From: Bacillota bacterium
Lineage (GTDB): Bacteria; Bacillota; Clostridia; Oscillospirales; Ruminococcaceae
Length of the DNA stretch: 8,287 nucleotides
Reading direction: 5' to 3'
Assembly (NCBI GenBank): GCA_023429685.1
Contig: JAEZDF010000141.1
Span: 1 to 8,287, forward strand
Part shown: positions 1 through 5,799 of the stretch, one piece after another
Numbering within the stretch: position 1 is the first letter of the stretch
Layout: the number at the start of each line of letters is the position of its first letter
Program-made: the position numbers and the translations under genes
Notes under the pieces: model-generated
What the model saw: only the letters and a program-made list of their open reading frames with translations
The model's database searches: none
Told to the model about the DNA's origin: nothing

Positions 1-218
1 ATGAAGAGTATGTGCGACTGTTTTTGCGTAAAGTTGCCCCGTACCCTGTGGGCACCTGTGTGAGGCTAAGCAACGGCATCATCGGTGTTGTTACCCAAAA
101 CCACGAGTCACAGCCGCTGCGCCCTTCTGTGCGCAATGCGGAGGATGAAACCATATCCTACAACCTGTTAGACGACCCGGAGCTGCGCAGTGTGGTGGTT
201 GCAGGGCTAGGGTATTAA
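1..218 (+). CDS. C-terminal tail of a probable HD-GYP domain phosphodiesterase (5' partial)
   Basis: An open frame enters from the left edge (first full codon at position 3) and ends with TAA at 216-218, leaving about 71 residues. Seen: the tail reads APYPVGTCVRLSNGIIGVV, then a QPLRPSVR segment and a final GLGY. From family knowledge, this small beta-rich tail, with PYPVGT-x-V-x-LS-x-G followed by an LRP-x-VR segment, closes many Firmicutes HD-GYP proteins, which hydrolyse cyclic di-GMP. The catalytic HD and GYP motifs would lie upstream, outside the window, so the assignment rests on the tail alone. An internal GTG at 12 opens the frame but has no ribosome binding site, so it is not the real start. 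The next gene begins 60 bp downstream on the same strand with no terminator between, so co-transcription is likely. Confidence 0.65.
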   Translation, partial: EEYVRLFLRKVAPYPVGTCVRLSNGIIGVVTQNHESQPLRPSVRNAEDETISYNLLDDPELRSVVVAGLGY

Positions 219-278
219 TCGGTTTATTTTTACCTTGTAATCTGATCCTTTATTAAACAATAAGGTGGATGGCTGACA

Positions 279-1049
279 ATGAAAAAGATTATAGCAATTA
301 CCAACCAGAAGGGCGGCGTAGGGAAAACCACGACCAGCTCCGCTTTGGCAGGTGGGCTGAAGCTGTTGGGATACAAGGTGCTTGCCATCGACCTGGATCC
401 GCAGGGCAATCTGAGCTTTAGTGTAGGCGCAGAAACGGAAGAAAGCCCGACCATATACGATGTGTTTAAGGCACAGGTTTCTTTTCGCGACGCAATTCAG
501 GAGACCAAAACCTGCGACATCCTCCCGTCAAACATCCTGTTAAGCGGCGCGGAGCTCGAGTTTAACCGCCCCGGGCGCGAGCATATCCTAAAAGAGGCGA
601 TGGGGGATATCGCGGACGACTACGACTACATAATCATCGACACCCCGCCTGCGCTTAGTATTCTAACGGTAAATGCCTACACCGTAGCAACAAGCATCAT
701 CATTCCGATGGTGCCCGAGATTCTAAGTCTGCAGGGGATATCGCAGTTAAAGGAGACCATTGATACGGTGCGCAAATATTACAACAGCAACCTTTCGATA
801 GACGGTATTCTGCTAACCAAGTACAACAACCGCACCAACCTCACCCGTGAGGTGGAGGATCTTGCCAAGGTGGTTGCCAGACAGCTGGGTACCGTGGTGT
901 TTAAGGCGAAGATAAGAACCAGCGTTGCGGTGGCGGAGGCTCCTGCCCACTGCGAGAGCGTTATGACGTATGCCCCCAAGGCAACAGCCGCGCGTGATTA
1001 CAGTATGCTAATCACCGAGCTGTTAAAGAGGGGTGATACCAGTGCCTAA
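279..1049 (+). CDS. ParA/Soj-family P-loop ATPase without a ParB partner
   Basis: This 256-residue protein is a complete ParA-type ATPase, a family that uses ATP-dependent dimerisation and non-specific DNA binding to position DNA or protein cargo. Seen: deviant Walker A KGGVGKTT at residues 11-18 with signature Lys11 and Lys16, Walker A' AIDLDPQGN at 36-44, and Walker B YIIIDTPP at 117-124. The segment VPEILSLQGISQL near 145-157 resembles the usual EYFALEGLxxL. Arg190 and Arg213 fall where Soj has DNA-binding arginines, so chromosome binding is plausible. The start ATG follows AAGGTGG at 262-268 with a 10-nt gap. There is no N-terminal helix-turn-helix, and length matches chromosomal Soj rather than plasmid ParA. 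The usual parB neighbour is missing; the next gene encodes a ComFB-domain protein, suggesting ParA moves or places that protein rather than a chromosome. The cargo is unknown. Confidence 0.93.
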   Translation: MKKIIAITNQKGGVGKTTTSSALAGGLKLLGYKVLAIDLDPQGNLSFSVGAETEESPTIYDVFKAQVSFRDAIQETKTCDILPSNILLSGAELEFNRPGREHILKEAMGDIADDYDYIIIDTPPALSILTVNAYTVATSIIIPMVPEILSLQGISQLKETIDTVRKYYNSNLSIDGILLTKYNNRTNLTREVEDLAKVVARQLGTVVFKAKIRTSVAVAEAPAHCESVMTYAPKATAARDYSMLITELLKRGDTSA

Positions 1050-1701
1050 AAAAAGCAGCAAGACCGCTCATGTGCTTAATCTTTTGACGACAGGAAGCCC
1101 CAGTGACGAGCCCTCTGTGGACAACGAGCAGCAAGAGGAGGATATCTCGGTGGCAAAGCTGGTGCAAAAACAGCCTGCCGCCAAGAAGACGCCAAGAAAA
1201 AGCCCCGCCGCAAAGGTCGAGCCAAAGCCGGTGGCAGAGAAGCCCGCTGCCGAGGAGCCGATTTCCCCGCCCCCCGCGCAGGAACTCTCGTTTACCGCGC
1301 CGCAATCCCCTGAACCAGTACAGATCAACCAGCCTCCTGTTGCCCCCGAGCCCGCACCGCTCCCCGAGCCTGCTGTGCAAACAGCACCGGCAAGCGGTAC
1401 ACCAGCGCCATCCCCTGCGGCGGTGTCTGGTGCTGACGACCTGTACGAGCTGGTTAACGTTGCCGAGCTTGCGATCAAGGAGAAGGCTGCATCGGTTATT
1501 GAGCGCATGAACCTGTGTCAATGCGCGAAATGCAGGCAGGATGTCATTGCATTTTCGCTCAACCATCTGCCGGCACGTTACCTGCCCCAGAGCCGAGCGG
1601 GCAGCATAGACATCGACCGTTATCTGACGGAGCACGGGCGCGAGGTTACCGCCGCGCTTGTGAAATCCTGCATCAAGGTAAAGGCAAACCCAAGGCATTA
1701 A
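1042..1701 (+). CDS. ComFB-domain protein with long Pro/Ala/Lys-rich linker, candidate ParA partner
   Basis: Product of 219 residues in three parts. Residues 1-18 are a basic tail (MPKKSSKTAHVLNLLTTG). Residues about 19-130 are a low-complexity linker rich in Pro, Ala, Glu and Lys, probably disordered. Residues about 134-219 form a ComFB domain: NVAE at 139-142, C-x-C-x2-C-x2-D at Cys159, Cys161, Cys164 and Asp167, FSLNHLPARY at 171-180, and a terminal NPRH. These match the ComFB family, named from the Bacillus subtilis competence operon and recently reported, mainly in cyanobacteria, to include cyclic-dinucleotide receptors. I chose the GTG at 1042 because GAGGGG at 1028-1033 lies 8 nt upstream; the in-frame GTG at 1033 overlaps that site. 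The start lies inside the parA stop region (8-bp overlap), implying translational coupling. ComFB itself is about 100 residues, so the tail and linker are additions. A role as a ParA-bound, second-messenger-responsive adaptor is inference. Confidence 0.85.
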   Translation: MPKKSSKTAHVLNLLTTGSPSDEPSVDNEQQEEDISVAKLVQKQPAAKKTPRKSPAAKVEPKPVAEKPAAEEPISPPPAQELSFTAPQSPEPVQINQPPVAPEPAPLPEPAVQTAPASGTPAPSPAAVSGADDLYELVNVAELAIKEKAASVIERMNLCQCAKCRQDVIAFSLNHLPARYLPQSRAGSIDIDRYLTEHGREVTAALVKSCIKVKANPRH

Positions 1702-1715
1702 TACAACACAACAAA

Positions 1716-1757
1716 GGCTGTATGCGTACGAAACCGTGACGCATACAGCCCTTTTTT
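1716..1757 (+). terminator. Rho-independent terminator after the parA-comFB block
   Basis: A perfect 12-bp stem (GGCTGTATGCGT at 1716-1727 with ACGCATACAGCC at 1739-1750), an 11-nt loop and CTTTTTT at 1751-1757 make a strong terminator for the + strand transcript. It sits 14 bp after the comFB stop and just before the convergent gene ends at 1767. On the opposite strand the T-run is weak, so it may stop - strand transcription less well. Confidence 0.92.
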
Positions 1758-1766
1758 GCTGTTCAC

Positions 1767-4196
1767 CTAGATAAACAGCGACATATCCGATTCCTCGGCG
1801 TTTGCAAGCATTGCCGCTGCGCCGCCCAGCCGTACGCCGTCAATCAGCTCCTCCGGCTTAATGCCCATCACATCCATGCTCATCGAGCACGCGACAAGCT
1901 CCACGCCGTTTTGCATGGATGCCTTGAGCAGGTCTTCTAGGCTATCGACATTCTTGTTGTTCATCACGCGGCGTATCATCTTAGCACCCATACCACCCAT
2001 GTTCATCTTGGATAGAGACAGTCTGCCTGCACCGCGCGGCATCATCATGCCGAACATTCGGCTCATGAGGTCCTTTTTCACCTTCACCTTTTCTGGTCTG
2101 CGCAGGATGTTTAAGCCCCAGAAGGTAAAGAACATCGATACCTTACGCCCCATCGAAGCGGCGGCGTTGGCGATGATGAAGGAGGCAATCGCCTTATCGA
2201 GGTCGCCGGAGAACACAATGATGTTCTTGTTATCCCCCTTTAACCCGGCGGTTGCGCAGGTGCGGGAGGCACCCTTTTTGACGAGTGCGGTATACACACC
2301 CTTTTCGCTAGAGACCCCGCCAAAGCCGTTGCCTGTTCGGCGGCACCACGCCTCGACATCCGCCGAGAAGGCGTGGTCGGTGGTTTTAATCTCAATGATA
2401 TCACCGTCCTGCGCGTTTCTGACGGCCTCACCCAGCTTCATAACGGGACCCGGGCATTGCAGTCCGCAGGCGTTGACTGAGACGGTGGGTGACGAGGTGG
2501 GCAGCATCGTTTCGCTGTTCATCATCACATCCTCAATCGGTGCGGAATATGTGCCGAACACACTGTTGTATAGACGGTACCCACCCGAGAGGTTGTAGCA
2601 GTCAAACCCGAGCTGTGTCAGAATTCGGCAGGCGTAGTAGCCGCGCAGACCCACCTGGCAGGTTGCATACACCGGCTTGGAACGGTCAAGCTCACCAACG
2701 CGATCTCTTAGCTCGTCAAGGGGGATGTTCACAAAACCGTTTGGATGACCGTTTTGGTATTCCGCTGTGGTTCGCACGTCAAGCAGCGTTACCCGGTCGT
2801 TCTGCTGCAGTTGTTCCACATCGTGCCAGTGAAACAGCTTTACCCGTCCTTCCATAACATTCTGGGCAACAAAGCCCGCCATGTTTACGGGGTCTTTTGC
2901 CGAAGAAAAGGGCGGCGCGTAGGCAAGCTCAAGCTCGGTCAGGTCGTTGACGGTAAGCCCCGCGCGCATGGCGGTTGCAATCACGTCAATGCGCTTATCC
3001 ACGCCGTCAAAGCCCACGATCTGTGCGCCGAGGATGCGCCCCGTGCCGTTTTCATACACAAGCTTCACCGACATGTTCACCGCCCCGGGGTAGTAGGAGG
3101 CATGGGACGCGGAATAGGTGTAGCTTTTCTCATAATCAAGCCCCAGCTGCTGCGCGCGCTGCTCGGTGATGCCGGTGGTGCCCACGGTTAGGTCAAAGCA
3201 CTTCAGGATGCCCGTGCCCTGCGTCCCCTTGTAAACGCTAGAAATCCCCGCAATGTTGTCGGCCGCAATGCGTCCCTGCTTGTTTGCAGGCCCCGCAAGC
3301 GGAATGTAGCCCGCTTGCCCGGTGACGAAGTCGGTAATCTCCACCGCGTCGCCCACGGCGTAGATATCGGGGTTTGAGGTCTGCATGTGCTCATTGACGA
3401 GAATGGCGCCACGCGCGTTAACCGAAAGACCCGCCGCCTTTGCCATCCCGCTTTCGGGGCGAACGCCAACTGACAGCACCGCTATGTCGGCGTAAAGCTC
3501 ACCGTCGTTTAACGTAATCTTTAGCATTTCACCCGTATCGGCAATGGCGGTTACACCCTGCCCGAGCATCAGGGTTACGCCCTTTTCGCGCATATGACCA
3601 TGCACGTCGCACGCCATCTCGTAATCGAGCGGGGCAATCACATGGTCGGCAAGCTCCACGATGGTGACCTTTACCCCCGCATGGGTCAGGTTTTCCGCCA
3701 TCTCTACGCCAATGTAGCCACCGCCCACCACAACGGCGGTTTTCGGCTTGTGGGTATCGATATAGTCCGTAATGCGGTAGGTGTCTGGGATATTACGTAG
3801 GGTAAACACCCTGTCGCCGTTTGCGCCCTCAAAAGGCGGGCGAATCGGCTCGGCACCTGGGGATAGAATCAGCTTATCGTAAGACTCGGTGTATATCTCT
3901 TTTGTTTTAAGGTTCTTGACTGTAACGCGTTTGCCAGCAGGGTCAATGCCTATCACCTCGTTTTGCACCCGAACATCCACACGAAAGCGCGCGCGAAAGC
4001 TCTCGGGCGTTTGCAGGGTGAGCGCGGAACGCTCGGTGATCTCACCGCCGATGTAATACGGCAGCCCACAGTTTGCAAACGAGATGTACTCCCCCCGCTC
4101 AAACAGAATAATTTCCGCCTGTTCATCCAATCTGCGAAGGCGCGCCGCAGCCGACGCACCACCCGCCACACCGCCCACAATTAGTACCTTACTCAT
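1767..4196 (-). CDS. Four-domain CoA-disulfide/persulfide reductase: FAD-NAD(P)H reductase, rhodanese, TusA-like, DsrE-like
   Basis: An 809-residue fusion. Residues 1-445: FAD/NAD(P)H disulfide reductase of the CoA-disulfide reductase type, with FAD motif GGVAGG at 8-13, redox Cys43 in SFANCGLPYY (the single-cysteine arrangement that forms a mixed disulfide with CoA), NAD(P)H motif VVGGGYIG at 156-163, and the second FAD motif YAVGDAVE at 279-286. Residues about 452-550: rhodanese, with Cys513 in ATCQVGLRG as sulfur carrier. Residues about 571-642: TusA-like, with CGLQCPGP at 577-584. Residues about 657-809: DsrE/DsrF-like, with Cys770 in VACSMSMDVMG. Family knowledge: such enzymes use NAD(P)H to reduce CoA disulfide, CoA persulfide or polysulfide, and the added domains pass sulfur as persulfide. 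The likely role is cytoplasmic sulfur or redox homeostasis, or growth on sulfur compounds; the exact substrate cannot be told. ATG follows AAAGGG with a 9-nt gap. Single-gene unit with its own promoter. Confidence 0.95.
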   Translation of the reverse strand: MSKVLIVGGVAGGASAAARLRRLDEQAEIILFERGEYISFANCGLPYYIGGEITERSALTLQTPESFRARFRVDVRVQNEVIGIDPAGKRVTVKNLKTKEIYTESYDKLILSPGAEPIRPPFEGANGDRVFTLRNIPDTYRITDYIDTHKPKTAVVVGGGYIGVEMAENLTHAGVKVTIVELADHVIAPLDYEMACDVHGHMREKGVTLMLGQGVTAIADTGEMLKITLNDGELYADIAVLSVGVRPESGMAKAAGLSVNARGAILVNEHMQTSNPDIYAVGDAVEITDFVTGQAGYIPLAGPANKQGRIAADNIAGISSVYKGTQGTGILKCFDLTVGTTGITEQRAQQLGLDYEKSYTYSASHASYYPGAVNMSVKLVYENGTGRILGAQIVGFDGVDKRIDVIATAMRAGLTVNDLTELELAYAPPFSSAKDPVNMAGFVAQNVMEGRVKLFHWHDVEQLQQNDRVTLLDVRTTAEYQNGHPNGFVNIPLDELRDRVGELDRSKPVYATCQVGLRGYYACRILTQLGFDCYNLSGGYRLYNSVFGTYSAPIEDVMMNSETMLPTSSPTVSVNACGLQCPGPVMKLGEAVRNAQDGDIIEIKTTDHAFSADVEAWCRRTGNGFGGVSSEKGVYTALVKKGASRTCATAGLKGDNKNIIVFSGDLDKAIASFIIANAAASMGRKVSMFFTFWGLNILRRPEKVKVKKDLMSRMFGMMMPRGAGRLSLSKMNMGGMGAKMIRRVMNNKNVDSLEDLLKASMQNGVELVACSMSMDVMGIKPEELIDGVRLGGAAAMLANAEESDMSLFI

Positions 4197-4254
4197 TTTT
4201 TATCGCCCTTTCTGCGTAGCCCTAAAAACTTGCGAAAACAGATATACTTATTTT

Positions 4255-4279
4255 ACGGTAAAAAATATAAAAATACCGT
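4255..4279. promoter_or_regulatory. Inverted repeat ACGGTA/TACCGT flanking the -10 element
   Basis: Six-base arms at 4255-4260 and 4274-4279 enclose a 13-bp A/T-only spacer containing the -10 hexamer of the - strand promoter. Together with the neighbouring palindrome this could be a regulator site, but arms this short in an AT-rich spacer can arise by chance. Confidence 0.3.
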
Positions 4280-4292
4280 GATAATATCACAA
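4264..4292 (-). promoter_or_regulatory. Promoter of the sulfur-reductase gene
   Basis: Read on the - strand, TTGTGA (4292-4287) and TATATT (4269-4264) are separated by 17 bp, a good housekeeping-sigma promoter. The predicted start near 4257 would give a leader of about 60 nt before the ATG at 4196. No better candidate was seen in the spacer on this strand. Confidence 0.6.
4278..4290. promoter_or_regulatory. Palindrome GTGAT-AAT-ATCAC over the -35 element
   Basis: The 5-bp arms GTGAT (4278-4282) and ATCAC (4286-4290) overlap the -35 hexamer of the - strand promoter, a position suited to repression. It resembles CRP/FNR or Rex half-sites (TGTGA...TCACA), but the spacer between the GTGA and TCAC cores is 5 bp instead of the usual 6 and one outer base is wrong. 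The binding protein is therefore unknown. Confidence 0.35.
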
Positions 4293-4380
4293 AGATGAGT
4301 TGGGGTTGCTTGTAATGATTTCGTTGTTTTTCTATTTATACACAAGTTTAAAAAAACCTGTATACTTTATGCCGCTTTAA

Positions 4381-4403
4381 TGGTATATTATGATTTGTAT
4401 AAT
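4381..4403 (+). promoter_or_regulatory. Candidate promoter for the split-barrel gene
   Basis: Two possible -10 elements are present: TGGTATATT at 4381-4389, which includes an extended TGn, and a consensus TATAAT at 4398-4403. Neither has a good -35 at 17 bp. The first is preferred because the second would leave only a few bases before the ribosome binding site AAAGGGG at 4414-4420. Confidence 0.4.
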
Positions 4404-4429
4404 TTGGAATAATAAAGGGGCTTTTTGTT

Positions 4430-4897
4430 GTGGAACAGTTTTGTGAAGCATTGCTGCTGTTAGAACAGCAATTTGGATGTGACGTGCAGATGGCGCTTGC
4501 CACGGCGCGGGGTAGTCAGCCAAGTGTGCGCATGGTTGACGGCTATTATAAGGATGGTGCGGTATATATACTTACACATACCGCCACGCACAAGATGCAG
4601 GAGATTTTAGAAAACCCCGATGTTTCGATCTGTAAGGATTTATTCTGCGCGTGCGGTACAGCCGAAAACATAGGAAGCCCTACTGCGCCAGAAAATCAAG
4701 AGTTGGTAAACGAGCTTAAAGAGGTGTTTTGTGCCTTTTACGACCGCCACGTAAACGAAAGCGACCCCGGAACCTGTATACTTAAAATCACCCTGCGCCA
4801 AGCGGTGGCATTTAGTGGCGACACAAAATACGTCATTGACTTTGCGTCAAAGTCGGCGGTGTCCAGCCCGTTTGTAGGCGATATTGTGCTTGTTTAA
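4430..4897 (+). CDS. Pyridoxamine 5'-phosphate oxidase-family (FMN-binding split-barrel) protein
   Basis: A 155-residue single-domain protein of the flavin-binding split-barrel superfamily. Seen: MALATARGSQPSVRMVDG at 21-38, the first strand pair with the Pro-x-Val-Arg segment typical of these proteins; THTATHKMQEILENPDVSIC at 49-68, where the NP-x-V-S turn is characteristic; and a G-T-A-E-N-I-G block at 76-82. It is shorter than true pyridoxine phosphate oxidase and more like the uncharacterised clostridial members, which are presumed FMN or F420-type reductases; the substrate is unknown. Cys68, Cys73 and Cys75 cluster in CKDLFCACG, unusual but of unclear meaning. The start is GTG, 9 nt after AAAGGGG at 4414-4420; no in-frame ATG fits better. 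It is divergent from the sulfur reductase, which suggests but does not show a shared redox role. Confidence 0.85.
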   Translation: MEQFCEALLLLEQQFGCDVQMALATARGSQPSVRMVDGYYKDGAVYILTHTATHKMQEILENPDVSICKDLFCACGTAENIGSPTAPENQELVNELKEVFCAFYDRHVNESDPGTCILKITLRQAVAFSGDTKYVIDFASKSAVSSPFVGDIVLV

Positions 4898-4955
4898 AGG
4901 GGAAACTGCAGTTGCACTGGTTTATAGCCAGCCGATGCTATCCTTACTTCATAAG

Positions 4956-4988
4956 AAAAGGCGCCCCGCAAAAGCGGGACGCCTTTTT
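4956..4988. terminator. Bidirectional terminator between convergent genes
   Basis: AAAAGGCG (4956-4963) pairs with CGCCTTTT (4980-4987), and CCCGC (4965-4969) pairs with GCGGG (4974-4978), with one C-A mismatch and an AAAA loop. The A-run before and T-run after mean that transcripts from either strand end in a U-tract. It serves the split-barrel gene (+) and the hsp20 gene (-). Confidence 0.9.
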
Positions 4989-5014
4989 AATGTTGCGCTG
5001 AACCGAGCGACGGA

Positions 5015-5437
5015 TTACTGGATATCCACCCGACGGCTGCGCTCTGCTTTGGTTGTATCCTTTGGCAGGCTTAACGAAAGCACCCCGTTTTTGTACTCGG
5101 CGGTAATCTCCTGTGCGCGAATACCCGTGATGTCAAAGCTGCGGCGGAATGTACCACTGCTGCGCTCACGGCGAACGTAGTTATCCCTCGTTTCTTCCTG
5201 CTCTTCGATGCGCTGGGCGCTGATGGTCAGGCGGTCGCCGTCGATGTTGACGGCAATGTCTTCCTTGGAAAAGCCGGGCAGATCCGCCTTAAGCAGATAG
5301 TTGTCGCCCTGGTCCACTATATCGGTGCCAAAAGCGGCAAAATTATCGCTTAGGCCAAAGAAGTTTTTTTCAAAATCATCAAACAGGCGCCGGAGTTCGT
5401 TGTGCTGCCGGCGTTCAAACGGTACAAGGTTAAACAT
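5015..5437 (-). CDS. hsp20: Hsp20/alpha-crystallin small heat-shock protein
   Basis: A 140-residue ATP-independent chaperone that binds unfolding proteins in the cytoplasm and keeps them soluble for refolding. Seen: a short N-terminal arm (1-37) with the Phe-rich LRRLFDDFEKNFFG, and an alpha-crystallin domain from about 38 to 130 including LLKADLPGFSKEDIAVNIDG at 48-67, the GTFRRSF block at 95-101, and the signature NGVLSLSLPK at 117-126. The C-terminal VDI at 137-139 matches the I/V-x-I tail that links dimers into oligomers. Length is normal for the family. The start ATG has a strong ribosome binding site, AAGGAGGA, 7 nt upstream. It stands alone, with a 180-nt leader downstream of a CIRCE-overlapped promoter, so HrcA heat-shock repression is expected. 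Confidence 0.96.
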   Translation of the reverse strand: MFNLVPFERRQHNELRRLFDDFEKNFFGLSDNFAAFGTDIVDQGDNYLLKADLPGFSKEDIAVNIDGDRLTISAQRIEEQEETRDNYVRRERSSGTFRRSFDITGIRAQEITAEYKNGVLSLSLPKDTTKAERSRRVDIQ

Positions 5438-5444
5438 ACAAGAA

Positions 5445-5547
5445 TCCTCCTTTTAACATGTAGTATAGTTAACCAATGTATTGAAATGGGAGAGCGGGTC
5501 GGAGGAAGGACAAGCATTTGACTGATTGACCTTTATGTCGTCCGACC
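5445..5547 (-). promoter_or_regulatory. hsp20 leader with inverted repeat and possible ribosome-site masking
   Basis: In the - strand leader, GGTCGGA (5547-5541) can pair with TCCGACC (5503-5497), a 7-bp stem with a large loop. The overlapping TCCTCC (5506-5501) is complementary over 6 bases to the ribosome binding site GGAGGA (5450-5445). The two pairings compete, so the leader could switch between open and masked states, for example with temperature. It does not match ROSE or fourU thermometers. This is read by eye, without an energy calculation. Confidence 0.25.
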
Positions 5548-5623
5548 TTCTTACTTCCCCTTACAGCTATATTGTACTCACCGATTATGAAAAAATTAGC
5601 AACGATTTGTAACACGGATGTTA

Positions 5624-5653
5624 ATTTTAGCACTCTATAAGCGCGAGTGCTAA
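5624..5653 (-). promoter_or_regulatory. Candidate hsp20 promoter embedded in CIRCE
   Basis: On the - strand, TTAGCA (5653-5648, four of six matches to the -35 consensus) is 18 bp from TAAAAT (5629-5624, five of six to the -10). Both hexamers overlap CIRCE arms, the usual arrangement for HrcA exclusion of RNA polymerase. The start would be near 5617. A weaker alternative lies slightly downstream (TTACAA-17-CATAAT). Confidence 0.5.
5627..5653. promoter_or_regulatory. CIRCE element (HrcA operator)
   Basis: Arms TTAGCACTC (5627-5635) and GAGTGCTAA (5645-5653) with a 9-bp spacer match the CIRCE consensus exactly. CIRCE is bound by the repressor HrcA, which is inactivated on heat shock when GroEL is occupied. 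It lies within a plausible hsp20 promoter, so hsp20 is the likely target; the divergent DUF2804 promoter is about 70-90 bp away. Confidence 0.96.
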
Positions 5654-5722
5654 TGTTCTCTGTGTAATCCCCAAAATCTCCGTTAAAATCAGAATAATAT
5701 ATAAAATATTTCAATATAAATC

Positions 5723-5750
5723 TTGTTTTTTGTACAATAATTGGTATAAT
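5723..5750 (+). promoter_or_regulatory. Promoter of the DUF2804 gene
   Basis: TTGTTT (5723-5728), a 16-bp spacer and a consensus TATAAT (5745-5750) preceded by TGG give an extended -10 promoter. The start would be near 5757, about 43 nt before the ATG at 5800. Confidence 0.7.
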
Positions 5751-5799
5751 TAGAGTAATAAGTTACCTAGTCGGCAAACATCAGGAAAGGGGTTACGAA

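Noticed and set aside
1033..1041. Earlier in-frame GTG at 1033 as the ComFB protein start
   Set aside because: It overlaps the only ribosome binding site (GAGGGG, 1028-1033); the GTG at 1042 has proper 8-nt spacing.
1012..1698. Long open frames on the - strand and in another + frame across the ComFB gene
   Set aside because: They come from the GC-rich low-complexity linker; their translations look like no family, lack ribosome binding sites and overlap a supported gene.
279..1701. ParA with its neighbour as a plasmid or chromosome partition pair
   Set aside because: The second protein has no ParB nuclease-fold box or helix-turn-helix, its fold is ComFB, and no parS-like site was noticed.
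1861..2598. A 245-codon + strand frame opposite the sulfur reductase
   Set aside because: It is antisense to well-conserved TusA-like and DsrE-like coding sequence, and its product shows no recognisable motif.
5469..5714. An 81-codon - strand frame in the hsp20 upstream region
   Set aside because: It runs through CIRCE and the predicted promoter, has no ribosome binding site and no family resemblance.
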